This document shows, piece by piece, positions 29,635-38,512 of a stretch of DNA of 64,000 bases (positions are counted from its first letter, which is position 1; the number at the start of each line of letters is the position of its first letter). The stretch is from an uncultured Planctomycetaceae bacterium. GTDB lineage: Bacteria > Planctomycetota > Planctomycetia > Pirellulales > Pirellulaceae. Below the pieces are notes generated by a model, which worked only from the letters and a program-made list of their open reading frames with translations, did not search any database and was not told where the DNA came from. The position numbers and the translations under genes are program-made. The stretch is from assembly GCA_937862885.1 (NCBI GenBank), contig CALMEE010000061.1, forward strand, positions 1 through 64,000, given 5' to 3'.

Positions 29635-30849
29635 ATGAATTCATCAACCAGCAATTCGCGACCGTTTTATATTACTTGGTCCGCTCAGTCGTCCGCAGAA
29701 ACGCTGGATGTGGTGGGCGCGGACGGCGAAGACTTCGTGCTCTCGAACGGGCGCAGGATATTCGATTTTCTGTCGACAAGTTTTCAAACCAGCTTTGGCC
29801 ACAGTCAGGAGTTCATCATTAGTTCGATTGAACGACAACTGCGGCAAATGTCAATCGCCACTCCAAAAGCGGACTTCAGTTTGAAGCGGGACGTGACGGA
29901 AAAGCTAATTGCGCTGCTCGGTTTCAGTAATGGAAAATTGTTTTACACGGTGAGTGGTGCTGAATCTGTAGAAAACGCTCTGAAGATTGCGCGCCAGATC
30001 AAGGGGAGAACCAAGATCATGGCCCGCCAACGAAGTTATCATGGTGCTTCGTTGGGTGCTCTTTCGGTAACCGGAGATTGGAGGAACGCCAATCATTTTA
30101 CTTGTTCAGAGCATACCGTACGTATCCCCGAGCCGACCGACGATCGCAATTGCGAAGCCTTGAGTTCCTTGTTCGAAATGCATCAAGGATCCATTGCCGC
30201 CTTAATCGTTGAGACGATCACTGGTGCAAACGGAGTGATCATCCCACCGGAAAGTTGGTTCGCGGGCGTACAGGATTTGTGTACGAGGCATGACGTGTTC
30301 TTGATCTTGGATGAAGTCCTGTGCGGTTTTGGTAGGACAGGTAAAGCGTTTGGTTTCCAGCATTATCCGATGCTGCGTCCCGATATTGTCTGTATGGCCA
30401 AGGCCATAAGCGGCGGATACATTCCGTTCGGTGCAATTTGGACATCCCAAGAGATTGCGGATGCTTATGAAGATCGCACGCTCAGCTGTGGATTGACGAA
30501 CTATGCACACCCGTTGGGGTTGGCTGCATTGCAAGGTGTGTTGACGTTACTCAATTCAGAAGAATTCGATCGTTCGTTTAACGAGCGAATTGAGTTTTTC
30601 ACGGCAGAGGTCCAACGCCTCGGTCAGAGCTTGGCTCAAGTAACCGCGACACGACAAATTGGGATGATGGCGGCAATTGAATTAGATCGCCCGGCACCGT
30701 CATGGCGAACTGCCATCGAGCGGGGCATGCATCTGTCCAGCACTGGCCAGCAAATCGTAATCGCGCCACCGTTAATTACACCGGTGGCGCGAATATTGGA
30801 AGAATTTCGAAATTTAGAGCTGCTGATTAGCGATTCTCGTCCGAATTGA
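29635..30849 (+). CDS. class-III PLP-dependent aminotransferase
   Basis: 404 residues. All hallmarks of an active class-III enzyme are present: SGAES (107-111) for the PLP phosphate, SYHGASLGALSVTG, LILDEVLCGFGRTG with Asp226 and Glu227, and MAKAISGG with PLP lysine Lys256. Close relatives include acetylornithine, diaminopelargonate and omega-amino-acid transaminases; substrate cannot be told. It follows the C45 gene by 32 bp and is probably cotranscribed. Its last 23 bases overlap the convergent haloperoxidase gene. Confidence 0.92.
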   Translation: MNSSTSNSRPFYITWSAQSSAETLDVVGADGEDFVLSNGRRIFDFLSTSFQTSFGHSQEFIISSIERQLRQMSIATPKADFSLKRDVTEKLIALLGFSNGKLFYTVSGAESVENALKIARQIKGRTKIMARQRSYHGASLGALSVTGDWRNANHFTCSEHTVRIPEPTDDRNCEALSSLFEMHQGSIAALIVETITGANGVIIPPESWFAGVQDLCTRHDVFLILDEVLCGFGRTGKAFGFQHYPMLRPDIVCMAKAISGGYIPFGAIWTSQEIADAYEDRTLSCGLTNYAHPLGLAALQGVLTLLNSEEFDRSFNERIEFFTAEVQRLGQSLAQVTATRQIGMMAAIELDRPAPSWRTAIERGMHLSSTGQQIVIAPPLITPVARILEEFRNLELLISDSRPN

Positions 30850-32392
30850 ATCGATGTTTGTGCACTAATTCAGCGGTCCCATCAAAATAAGCGAGGAACT
30901 TGGGCCAAATCGAATTTGCAACTTCACGCCCCATTCTTAATCCGACGATATTGTCAGCCTGAATGTGATAGCCACCCATAACGCGTGAAATTCCGGCCAT
31001 ATCGGCAGCTGAGGTGAACGTAGGAATCGGCAAAATCACGTCGCAACTCGCGTGGGCGTCACCCAAAATTTCAACCAGAGGGCGCCCATCGAGTTGTTGC
31101 ATTTCCAAGCAGGAAAAACCTTCTTCCGTCAATTCGCCGGCGGTACGCGGCTCAACGAATCCACAGTTGTCACTGCCGGTAAACAATTTCAACATCTCTG
31201 CACAAGCACCGCTCACGCAACTATGTCCTGAGACATAGCCTGGAAATGGCGGCGTGATAAATGTCGATGGCGAATAGGGATGCCAATCATCACCTTTAAT
31301 ATCGGTTACTCCCTTTCCAGGCCCCGCCCAACCTTTGAGCATTTGACCTTTATAGTAATATCTAATCAAGGTCCATGGGCGTGAACTGTCGTAATATCGT
31401 TTTGCATCCCAAGCCGAGATAAAAGCGTCGAGAGCGGTGTTGCCGACGGCAAAAAATAGTTTAACGTCATCATCCAATGTATTTCGATCCCGTCGAGACA
31501 CTACCTGCGCGAATTTGAGCCAGTGCCCAGATTGTCCCGTGGATCGTGGACCATCCCGCATAAATTCGACGATTGCCTTTTGTTCAGGAGTTAAACTCGC
31601 ATTGTATTCAATGCACTCATTAACTTCCTCCAACAATTGAGGATCTCCAACTAATGGAGGTGGCTCGGGCCTGAACTCATCGGAACTTTCCATGGCAAAT
31701 GGGATCACGCGATACCAATGTGGTGTAAGAAATCCGAGAACAATTTTGCCACCGGCTCCATCGTCAAATGGTATCGGTTGCCAACGATCAGGATCAAAAA
31801 TTTTGTCTGGTGGATTGACTGGACGATACATGGTATAGTCTGAGTATGGAGTACCATCAGAGCCAATCTCGTCGCCGTATTGGTTTGCTCCATCGTGACG
31901 TCGGTATTTGAGCAGCAACTCGGCAACGTAATTACCGATTCCCGCGGGTGTGGTTATGTCTCGCGATGCGTTGTCTGGATCGTAACCCATGTTGACCATG
32001 GCTTCTCGAATCGCATCTTGAAAATAGGGATACTGATCAAGACAAGTGCGGTACATGGCGTAAGCAATGGCAGTCTCTTTGTTAGCCTGCGTTCGCTCAG
32101 CCACGGGGCGCCGCAAATCACCGCCGGCTAGCGTGGCAACTGCATGATCATCATAGGCAGCCCATGCGTCAAACATGGCAGTCACTGGAATTGCCATCTG
32201 GCGTGAAAGCACTGTTGGACGTGCACCCACACGATCGACGTCGCGTGCGGCAATGTCCAACATGATGTCCAACCACAAGTACGCTGCTGATTTTGGATGA
32301 TCTGGCTCATCCGTTATTTGCGAGACACCCACCAACGGCATGTAGAAACAAGCCAATCCGGCGCTTACGATCGAGAAAATCCACTTACTCAT
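30827..32392 (-). CDS. vanadium-dependent haloperoxidase, exported
   Basis: 521 residues from the ATG at 32392 (an in-frame TTG lies four codons upstream). MSKWIFSIVSAGLACFYMPLVG is a signal peptide. Vanadate-binding residues of the chloroperoxidase/PAP2-type site are all present with the family's spacing: Lys331 and Arg338 (AKRYYDSSRPW), Ser388 and His390 (GYVSGHSCVSG), Arg470 and His476 (ISRVMGGYH). It should use H2O2 to oxidise halides, or act as a related acid phosphatase; which one cannot be told. Location is periplasmic or extracellular. It is divergent from the histidine kinase, 152 bp apart. Confidence 0.88.
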   Translation of the reverse strand: MSKWIFSIVSAGLACFYMPLVGVSQITDEPDHPKSAAYLWLDIMLDIAARDVDRVGARPTVLSRQMAIPVTAMFDAWAAYDDHAVATLAGGDLRRPVAERTQANKETAIAYAMYRTCLDQYPYFQDAIREAMVNMGYDPDNASRDITTPAGIGNYVAELLLKYRRHDGANQYGDEIGSDGTPYSDYTMYRPVNPPDKIFDPDRWQPIPFDDGAGGKIVLGFLTPHWYRVIPFAMESSDEFRPEPPPLVGDPQLLEEVNECIEYNASLTPEQKAIVEFMRDGPRSTGQSGHWLKFAQVVSRRDRNTLDDDVKLFFAVGNTALDAFISAWDAKRYYDSSRPWTLIRYYYKGQMLKGWAGPGKGVTDIKGDDWHPYSPSTFITPPFPGYVSGHSCVSGACAEMLKLFTGSDNCGFVEPRTAGELTEEGFSCLEMQQLDGRPLVEILGDAHASCDVILPIPTFTSAADMAGISRVMGGYHIQADNIVGLRMGREVANSIWPKFLAYFDGTAELVHKHRFNSDENR

Positions 32393-32544
32393 TTCACCAC
32401 TCAAGAAAAAATTAAAAAAACTACTTAAACTACTTCCCGAAGGGGCTTTGTTAATTCATTATCTTGTACGAATTAGAATTGTCGTCTGTCGTTGTAAAGC
32501 CGATATACTTGTAGCAATTTTATGACAAGACGGAACGCTGTGGT

Positions 32545-34338
32545 ATGACAAGAGATATAGACATTTCAAGACACAGTCGGAATGCAGTTTTAATCAAGCA
32601 AGCGCTGGTCATACTGCCTCTTGGAGTTCTAATTGCTTTTGTAATTGCGACTTTATATGTTCAAGATCGTATCCGAGAATGGGGGTTGCGTGACAGTCAA
32701 GCCAACCATCGTCTGGAGCTTGCGTATGAACTCATATCGCGCGATTTGGGTCGCGTTCGATCCGATTTATTATTGGCAGCCAATCAATATTCACTCCAGA
32801 ATTTTGATGGAACAAAAACGTCGCAGAAACAAATTCAGGCTGAGTTTGTCGATTTTCTTAAATATAAACCTCGATTTGTTCAGGTTCGTATGATCGACCG
32901 CGACGGTCAAGAAGTTATTCGCGTCGACAAAGTGGGGGATGAAATCGTCGTAATTGGCGAGGAGGATTTGCAAAACAAACGCGATCGATACTATGTGCAA
33001 GAAAGTAAGCGTTTAGCTCCAGGTGAAATACTCATTTCTGAGTTTGACTTAAACCAAGAGCATGGCGTGATCGAAGAGCCGTTTGTGCCTGTTGTGCGCT
33101 TTGTTACTCCAATTGGGGGCATATCAGCCGAGCCGGAATACCTTTTCGTACTGAACTATTTGGGGAGCGAGTTGCTCAATGAGTTGGGCTCTATTTCACT
33201 GCCTGGGAAGACGCTCCTGATTCGCGACGACGGGCAGTACCTAATTGCTCCGGACGCGCAAGACTCGTGGGGTTGGATGATTGGGCACGACCGTACGTTC
33301 GTCAAGCAATTTCCCTCGGCTTGGAAACAACGTACTTCGCGTTATCATGAGGCTATTTTGACTGAGGAGGGAGCGTTTGCATTTCGAAAAATTGACTTGC
33401 TTGACTCGCCTCGGATGCTAAATTCAAACCCTGCCCTAAGGCTCGATGAAAATGAACCGAGTGGTGTTGGGAAGCGGGTGTTGTGGATTGTTTCCTACCT
33501 CCCGCCGCATGAAGTATTCGATGGGGCCGCGCAATTGTTGAGACGATTAATATTTTTCGGCTTGCTGACCATGTTGCCTATGTTCGTGCTAACTAGGTTT
33601 TGGGCTCAGTCAGCCGAACGCCGTCAACGGCAAGCTGAACAGATTCGTGCATCGGAATTGAAATTACGTGAGCTATCGGCAAGGTTGTTGCGAATCCAGG
33701 AAGAAGAGCGCCGCACAATTTCTCGTGAGATCCACGATGATTTAGGACAGAAAGTGACGGCCATAAATCTCGATTTGAAAATGGCGGTCCGCGATGCAAC
33801 ATTGTCAAGCAATCAACATTTGAACCGCGCGATTCAGGAGACTGATGATTTACTTACTTCCTTGCACGATTTCGCGAAGCGCGTACGACCGCCACTCTTG
33901 GATGATTTCGGATTCGTGGAGGCAGTTCGCCACCATCTCTCTGAAGTTCAGCAACGGCTAGGTCTTGAAGTCGCGTTGGTAGTCGAAATGGCCGATGCTA
34001 CGATTCCGCACGTTGTCGCAGAAAACATGTTTCGTGTGATACAGGAAGCCATAAATAATGTAATTAAGCATTCCGGGGCAACTTCGACTGAAGTGATTCT
34101 TCGGATGAACCATCTGGAGGGAAGAGAGTTTCTCCAGGTCCAAATCATTGATGATGGTTGTGGAGTCGAAATACTGAATCCAAAAAATTGGATGCGCGAA
34201 GGAAGTTTTCTCAAAGATGGCCGACTGGGCATGTTGGGTATGCACGAGCGAGTTGAACTATTAGGTGGAACGTTGTCGATTAATTCTAGCAGCGATCAAG
34301 GGACGTGCGTGGAAGCGATCGTTCCGATCCACGATTAA
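32545..34338 (+). CDS. membrane sensor histidine kinase, NarX/DegS type
   Basis: 597 residues. One transmembrane segment at about 18-40 and another at about 330-350 bracket a periplasmic sensor of roughly 290 residues that looks like a Cache domain (VQVRMIDRDGQEVIRVD, DRYYVQESKRL). Then comes a coiled segment and a HisKA_3 domain with His397 in SREIHDDLGQ. The ATPase domain shows the N box EAINNVIKHSGA, DDGCGVE and the GRLGMLGMHERVELLGG block. It should phosphorylate the response regulator whose gene starts 10 bp downstream. Confidence 0.92.
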   Translation: MTRDIDISRHSRNAVLIKQALVILPLGVLIAFVIATLYVQDRIREWGLRDSQANHRLELAYELISRDLGRVRSDLLLAANQYSLQNFDGTKTSQKQIQAEFVDFLKYKPRFVQVRMIDRDGQEVIRVDKVGDEIVVIGEEDLQNKRDRYYVQESKRLAPGEILISEFDLNQEHGVIEEPFVPVVRFVTPIGGISAEPEYLFVLNYLGSELLNELGSISLPGKTLLIRDDGQYLIAPDAQDSWGWMIGHDRTFVKQFPSAWKQRTSRYHEAILTEEGAFAFRKIDLLDSPRMLNSNPALRLDENEPSGVGKRVLWIVSYLPPHEVFDGAAQLLRRLIFFGLLTMLPMFVLTRFWAQSAERRQRQAEQIRASELKLRELSARLLRIQEEERRTISREIHDDLGQKVTAINLDLKMAVRDATLSSNQHLNRAIQETDDLLTSLHDFAKRVRPPLLDDFGFVEAVRHHLSEVQQRLGLEVALVVEMADATIPHVVAENMFRVIQEAINNVIKHSGATSTEVILRMNHLEGREFLQVQIIDDGCGVEILNPKNWMREGSFLKDGRLGMLGMHERVELLGGTLSINSSSDQGTCVEAIVPIHD

Positions 34339-34348
34339 GGAACAAAAC

Positions 34349-35002
34349 ATGGCCGCCATGTATAAGCCGATTTCCGTCATTCTTGCTGATGATCATGCGA
34401 TGGTTCGCGAAGCATTAGCGCGAGTTCTCGAAGCAAACGGCATGATTCGCGTCGTTGGTCAGGTCGGCGATGGCCGATCGCTTTTGGAGACTTTTGCCAG
34501 AGAAAGGTCCGATTGCGTGGTTATGGACTATTCGATGCCGCACCATAATCCCGTAGACACGATCAAATCCATTCTAGAAATCAAGAAAACGACCAAGATC
34601 CTGGTGCTGACCGTGCATGAGAACGCGCATTACGCGGTGCATGCCTTACAAGCGGGAGCGCATGGCTATTTGATCAAATCTGCGGCCGTCGAAGAACTGG
34701 TGGATGCCATCAAGACTGTAGGTCAAGGCGATATCTATATTTCGAGAAAAATCTCCGCGGATGTCTGGTCAAAACTGTGGAGTCCCAAACAACCGCGTTC
34801 TGGGTTGGAGGCGTTGTCGCCGCGCGAATTCGATGTGCTGCGCAACTTAGGAAGTGGGTTGAGTATTCAAGATTGTGCCAAAGCCATGAATTTAAGCGTC
34901 AGTACAATTTCTACGTATAGGTCCCGTTTACTGTCCAAGCTGAATTTGAACTCGACAAATGAACTAGTGCGATTTGCCGTCGAAAACAACATCATCAGTT
35001 GA
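34349..35002 (+). CDS. NarL/FixJ-type response regulator
   Basis: 217 residues from the ATG at 34349, which has AAGGA eight bases upstream; the longer frame would overlap the kinase gene. The receiver domain has the acidic pair in ILADDHAMVRE and phospho-acceptor Asp60 in VVMDYSMP, then lysine in YLIKSAA. A LuxR-type HTH follows: LSPREFDVLRNLGSGLSIQD and SVSTISTYRSRLLSKLNLN. It binds DNA as a dimer after phosphorylation. Possible targets include the divergent haloperoxidase gene and the neighbouring esterase operon, by position only. Confidence 0.93.
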   Translation: MAAMYKPISVILADDHAMVREALARVLEANGMIRVVGQVGDGRSLLETFARERSDCVVMDYSMPHHNPVDTIKSILEIKKTTKILVLTVHENAHYAVHALQAGAHGYLIKSAAVEELVDAIKTVGQGDIYISRKISADVWSKLWSPKQPRSGLEALSPREFDVLRNLGSGLSIQDCAKAMNLSVSTISTYRSRLLSKLNLNSTNELVRFAVENNIIS

Positions 35003-35092
35003 GGTTCCCTTCGACGATAACAAGCTCGGCAACTTAATTCGCCGTACTCCTTGCCTTTTAGTTCAGTTGTCACGACCGTGGGCGCGAATCGC

Positions 35093-36229
35093 TTACATGT
35101 AGGTTACCCAAAGTGGCCCTGGGTAGAGCCAGGACAATGCGTCGCGGAGTCGGTCTCGCCAATTCTCCCAGTTATGCCCGTCGAATGCTTCGGAAAATTT
35201 TGTATCGATACCCAATTGATTTAGGAAAGCGTACATCGAACGGTTTTCGTAAATTAGCGACTCATATACGCCACAACTCAAGAAAATCCTTTTTGTGAAA
35301 TCACCTGGGTTGCGGCGGAACTGATTCATGAACTTCACCACTGGGTCAAACGCCGGGCTTCGATTGTGGTCTCCGATGTCAGTAAATGCGAACGAACCCG
35401 ATTGCAGCAGGAGTGAGCCGAAAACACCTGGGTAACGCCAAGCTGTCGCAAGTGACGCAACGCCGCCAAAACTAGCTCCGGCCAAGCACCGCCCTGCCGG
35501 ATCCGTAATCAGTGGAAACCGAGTTTCGAGCGTTGGCAAGACTTCATTCACCAAGTGGTCGGCATGCCTCGGGTCATCCGCGTATTCCTGTAAACGATTT
35601 CCTGGATTCGTTAGGGCGACGATCAGTTGAGGAATTTCTAAGCGGTGAATTAAGTTGTCCAACACATTTTTCAGGCTCGAGTATCGCAAGTAATCGTCGC
35701 CATCATGGACAATCACTAGTCGATAGCGGCGATAGTCACGATATTTGGCAGGAACATACACGCGTATTTTTCGAGCGTCGCCAAACGCCCGGCTTGGGAT
35801 CTCCAGATCGATGAGATGCCCTGATCTGGATTGTTCGTTATGATATGACCATTCGGGTATCCTATAGCCACAGCTGTGCACGACCGAGTTTCCCCCAAAA
35901 GGGTCGTGAGCGATATTAGGATTCAACGGATCATGGATCCATTGATTATGGCCGCTGCGCGTCACACCGAATTTGTATTCAATTCTCGACCCCAGGGGAA
36001 ACTCAACCGTTCGATACCAGACATTTGTGCGCTCCAAACGAGCGAGGGGGATGCTGGACGGCAATCCGTAGATCCAATGCCGTAATTCAACTTGTTGGGC
36101 TTCACCGACAAAAACGAACGTTACCGTGTTGTTTTCGACGATGGGAAATTGATGGCTTTCGATGAAATGTTTGATTGCCTCAGGGGTTGCACCGGCTGGC
36201 AATATTTTGGCCACAACGGAACTAATCAT
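35093..36229 (-). CDS. Fes/enterochelin-esterase-like alpha/beta hydrolase
   Basis: 378 residues from the ATG at 36229, which overlaps the upstream stop as ATGA, so it is translationally coupled. The N-terminal 120 residues form an immunoglobulin-like, carbohydrate-module-type domain (VTFVFVGEAQQVELRHWI, RIEYKFGVTR). The C-terminal part is an esterase of the Fes/Esterase-D type: RVYVPAKYRD, LVIVHDGDDY, nucleophile Ser253 in GASFGG, and His in FDGHNWENWRD. No signal peptide. It would hydrolyse an ester or trilactone-like bond. It is the last gene of the minus-strand operon with an S51-like hydrolase and an ATP-grasp ligase; there are no siderophore genes. Confidence 0.88.
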   Translation of the reverse strand: MISSVVAKILPAGATPEAIKHFIESHQFPIVENNTVTFVFVGEAQQVELRHWIYGLPSSIPLARLERTNVWYRTVEFPLGSRIEYKFGVTRSGHNQWIHDPLNPNIAHDPFGGNSVVHSCGYRIPEWSYHNEQSRSGHLIDLEIPSRAFGDARKIRVYVPAKYRDYRRYRLVIVHDGDDYLRYSSLKNVLDNLIHRLEIPQLIVALTNPGNRLQEYADDPRHADHLVNEVLPTLETRFPLITDPAGRCLAGASFGGVASLATAWRYPGVFGSLLLQSGSFAFTDIGDHNRSPAFDPVVKFMNQFRRNPGDFTKRIFLSCGVYESLIYENRSMYAFLNQLGIDTKFSEAFDGHNWENWRDRLRDALSWLYPGPLWVTYM

Positions 36230-37161
36230 GTATTCAACCCCGCTAATCGGCCGGCCTGGTCCAATTTTTCGGTACCCTCGGAAAACCACCAATGTCCTGC
36301 CATTCGATCCAAAATTGATCTTTCATCCAAGACCACGCAATTAAATCGATCGAATCGCCGCGCAAACAGGGTCACGCCGATCGGATTGTTTAGATCAAGC
36401 CGCGCCCGCGCGTCCGGCAGCGGCAAAATACGGTCGACCATACCCAAGCCAGCGCGAAGAACTTCAGGATTTCCGGAGCCTTGTGGCGGATGATCGTGGA
36501 AAAAAACGATCTGTTCGGCGAGCGCCATAGCACCACCCGACCAAGCGATGATCGGGAGTCTTCGTTTCACTTGGCAGACGTTGAAAAATCGTAAGCGATT
36601 TAGAATGATGGCGGCATGACCGCCGGAAATCAAAATTGCTTCAACGTTGTGCAAGAGTTTTTGCACTTCTCGTCGATGTTTTATAACCAGCGGGCGGCTG
36701 GCGATCTGCAGCTTTTTTTCGTAGTCATGGACAACTTGGCTCGTCCTGAGAAAGTACTGTCGATCGAGGATCCGCACCATTTCGATGGCGGATTCACGTT
36801 CAGGGTCCAAGTCAATCAGCGGATCCTGGCGACTGAACATGTCGCGCGCCGATGCCAACGCGTGTTTAAGACGAATCCGATAGGCATCGCGCAGATGACG
36901 CAATTCATCTTGGCGATTTTGCAATTGCTGGATCAGTTCCCGATCAAAGGTAAAAAGTTGTTCTGTTCTGGCGAATAGGCGAAGATTAACGGCAGGCACG
37001 GAAAGGGAGCTTTTCAAATCACCATCTTCGGGTTCATCTTCTTCCCATCCAGCTGTTATCAAGGCGACAGGGCCTTTGATCTGCAGGCGTTCAATTGCCA
37101 AATTGAGGGACTCATACCGCGGCTGCGGGCCCAGCAAAATAATTCTGCGTTCGGATTTCAT
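36226..37161 (-). CDS. S51/cyanophycinase-like (type-1 glutamine amidotransferase fold) hydrolase
   Basis: 311 residues. It starts with RRIILLGPQP and continues VALITAGW, then has ILISGGHAAIILNRL (SGGH at 179-182), the equivalent of the S51 GGNQ-type loop, and a nucleophile elbow AWSGGAMAL with Ser208. These are the marks of peptidase S51, which includes aspartyl dipeptidase and cyanophycinase. Between about residues 70 and 172 is a long helical, probably coiled-coil insertion that the core family lacks. Cytoplasmic. It follows the ATP-grasp gene by 30 bp and overlaps the esterase by four bases. It may release or trim a peptide- or amide-linked product of the ATP-grasp enzymes. Confidence 0.72.
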   Translation of the reverse strand: MKSERRIILLGPQPRYESLNLAIERLQIKGPVALITAGWEEDEPEDGDLKSSLSVPAVNLRLFARTEQLFTFDRELIQQLQNRQDELRHLRDAYRIRLKHALASARDMFSRQDPLIDLDPERESAIEMVRILDRQYFLRTSQVVHDYEKKLQIASRPLVIKHRREVQKLLHNVEAILISGGHAAIILNRLRFFNVCQVKRRLPIIAWSGGAMALAEQIVFFHDHPPQGSGNPEVLRAGLGMVDRILPLPDARARLDLNNPIGVTLFARRFDRFNCVVLDERSILDRMAGHWWFSEGTEKLDQAGRLAGLNT

Positions 37162-37191
37162 TAGTCGCTGCTCATACCCTTTTCCGCTCGT

Positions 37192-38415
37192 CTACTTAGC
37201 GCGCACTTGCACTACTCGTCCGACTTCATCCAACATGTAACGCAGATGATCAAAATCAGGATGTTTCAAACGGATCCACGCATTCGCCATATAGCCAGCT
37301 TCAATCGGTTGTGTCGGCGTGTTTTCGGGGGGTAAATGGCAATCAATGATAAACTCACCGAACCGCGCGTGGATATCTTCTAATCCATCATAATGAGAAA
37401 TCAAGCCGTCACGATCCGGACGTAAAGCAATCACTCCCGCGCTAAACCGGCGTGAGGGGCGGGTGGAAACAGCTCCATGCACGATTGCATTGGCCCATTC
37501 GACATAAAGATCAAGATCATTGGCTACATTGTATAAGTCCCAAGCTCGCACGCCGGGTGGACGACAACCGATTTCAGAGAAACGCAGCCCCTTGGGCCCA
37601 AAAAACCATTCCATGTGTGTTGCTGCTGTTTCGATATTCAGGGCTTGAATGACTCGCCGACCCAGGTGTTTCACTTCGTCGTAGGTATCGGTTGAGTCGA
37701 TACGATTTGTTGTGATGAATTGCGGAGATATCCAACGATGCCGCATGGCATCCAACACATTAGGAAAATAATGCGTGACAAATTCAAGCACGACATGTCC
37801 ATTGATCGTGATGGTATCGTAAAAGCCTTCGTGTCCTTCGACGAATTCTTCAACGGCCACTTCACCGCCGTTTCCAACCGCAGCTGCCACAAGCGCGGCC
37901 TCTAATGCCTCCAATTCGTCCACTCGACTTGTTCCCGATGCGCCCGCGCCACTTCTGGGCTTCACAATCAATGGGTAGCCAACCTTTTGCGCAAACTCCA
38001 ATATTTCGTTGCGATTTCCGCTACCGATCGAAGCAGCGCAGGGAACCTCCGCGTTCCTTAACGCTTCTTTCATGGCCGGCTTGTCTCGGCACAAAAAGCA
38101 AGTATGCACCGAAAGTCCTGGAATCGTACAACGCTCGCGAACTTGCGCGATGGGGAGTATATGTGCTTCGATTGTCGATTCCAAGCGGTCTACCCATAAA
38201 CGGCTCTGCACAAACTTCACAGCTCGTGTCACCGACTCGACATTTGTGACTGAATTGACTTGAATGTATTCAAACAACCAACTTTTCAAATTATCATCTA
38301 GAGAATCGCGATGAGCTTCGCCAATCCCGATGACAGTAGCCCCGACACTTTTTAGGGCACGTACGAATTCACGCTGGTTGGCAGGGAAAGTCGGTTCGAT
38401 AAAAATAATGTTCAT
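37192..38415 (-). CDS. ATP-grasp ligase, copy 1
   Basis: 407 residues from the ATG at 38415 (an upstream in-frame TTG is not preferred). N-terminal Rossmann-like domain (MNIIFIEPTFPANQREF), then RDKPAMKEAL near 110-119, the ATP-binding lysine Lys152 and glycine loop (VKPRSGAGASGT), a VEEFVEGHEGFYDT block, and the metal-binding end HMEWFF...FSEIGCRPPG. Carboxylate-amine or carboxylate-thiol ligase chemistry via acyl phosphate is expected; substrates are unknown. It is paralogous to the next two plus-strand genes and divergent from them across a 97-bp gap. It heads an operon with the S51-like and esterase genes. Confidence 0.9.
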   Translation of the reverse strand: MNIIFIEPTFPANQREFVRALKSVGATVIGIGEAHRDSLDDNLKSWLFEYIQVNSVTNVESVTRAVKFVQSRLWVDRLESTIEAHILPIAQVRERCTIPGLSVHTCFLCRDKPAMKEALRNAEVPCAASIGSGNRNEILEFAQKVGYPLIVKPRSGAGASGTSRVDELEALEAALVAAAVGNGGEVAVEEFVEGHEGFYDTITINGHVVLEFVTHYFPNVLDAMRHRWISPQFITTNRIDSTDTYDEVKHLGRRVIQALNIETAATHMEWFFGPKGLRFSEIGCRPPGVRAWDLYNVANDLDLYVEWANAIVHGAVSTRPSRRFSAGVIALRPDRDGLISHYDGLEDIHARFGEFIIDCHLPPENTPTQPIEAGYMANAWIRLKHPDFDHLRYMLDEVGRVVQVRAK

Positions 38416-38512
38416 AAGTGCCGGTTCGACCAAATCAAACGTCGTTTTAATATCGGGAGGGCAATGGCGTTTGTTCCCTACCCTTACGATAGTCTAACAT
38501 TAGAAGAATCCA
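38416..38512. promoter_or_regulatory. 97-bp divergent control region of the ATP-grasp cluster
   Basis: The only non-coding DNA between the divergent ATP-grasp genes, so both operons must start here or nearby. I could not see a good sigma-70 pair on either strand. Confidence 0.5.

Noticed and set aside
25050-30849. Beta-lactam cluster, because lysine aminotransferase-like and isopenicillin acyltransferase-like genes lie together
   Set aside because: No ACV synthetase, isopenicillin synthase or resistance gene; both families have many other roles.
35093-36229. Siderophore utilisation, because of the Fes-like esterase
   Set aside because: No siderophore synthetase, receptor or iron transporter nearby; no signal peptide.
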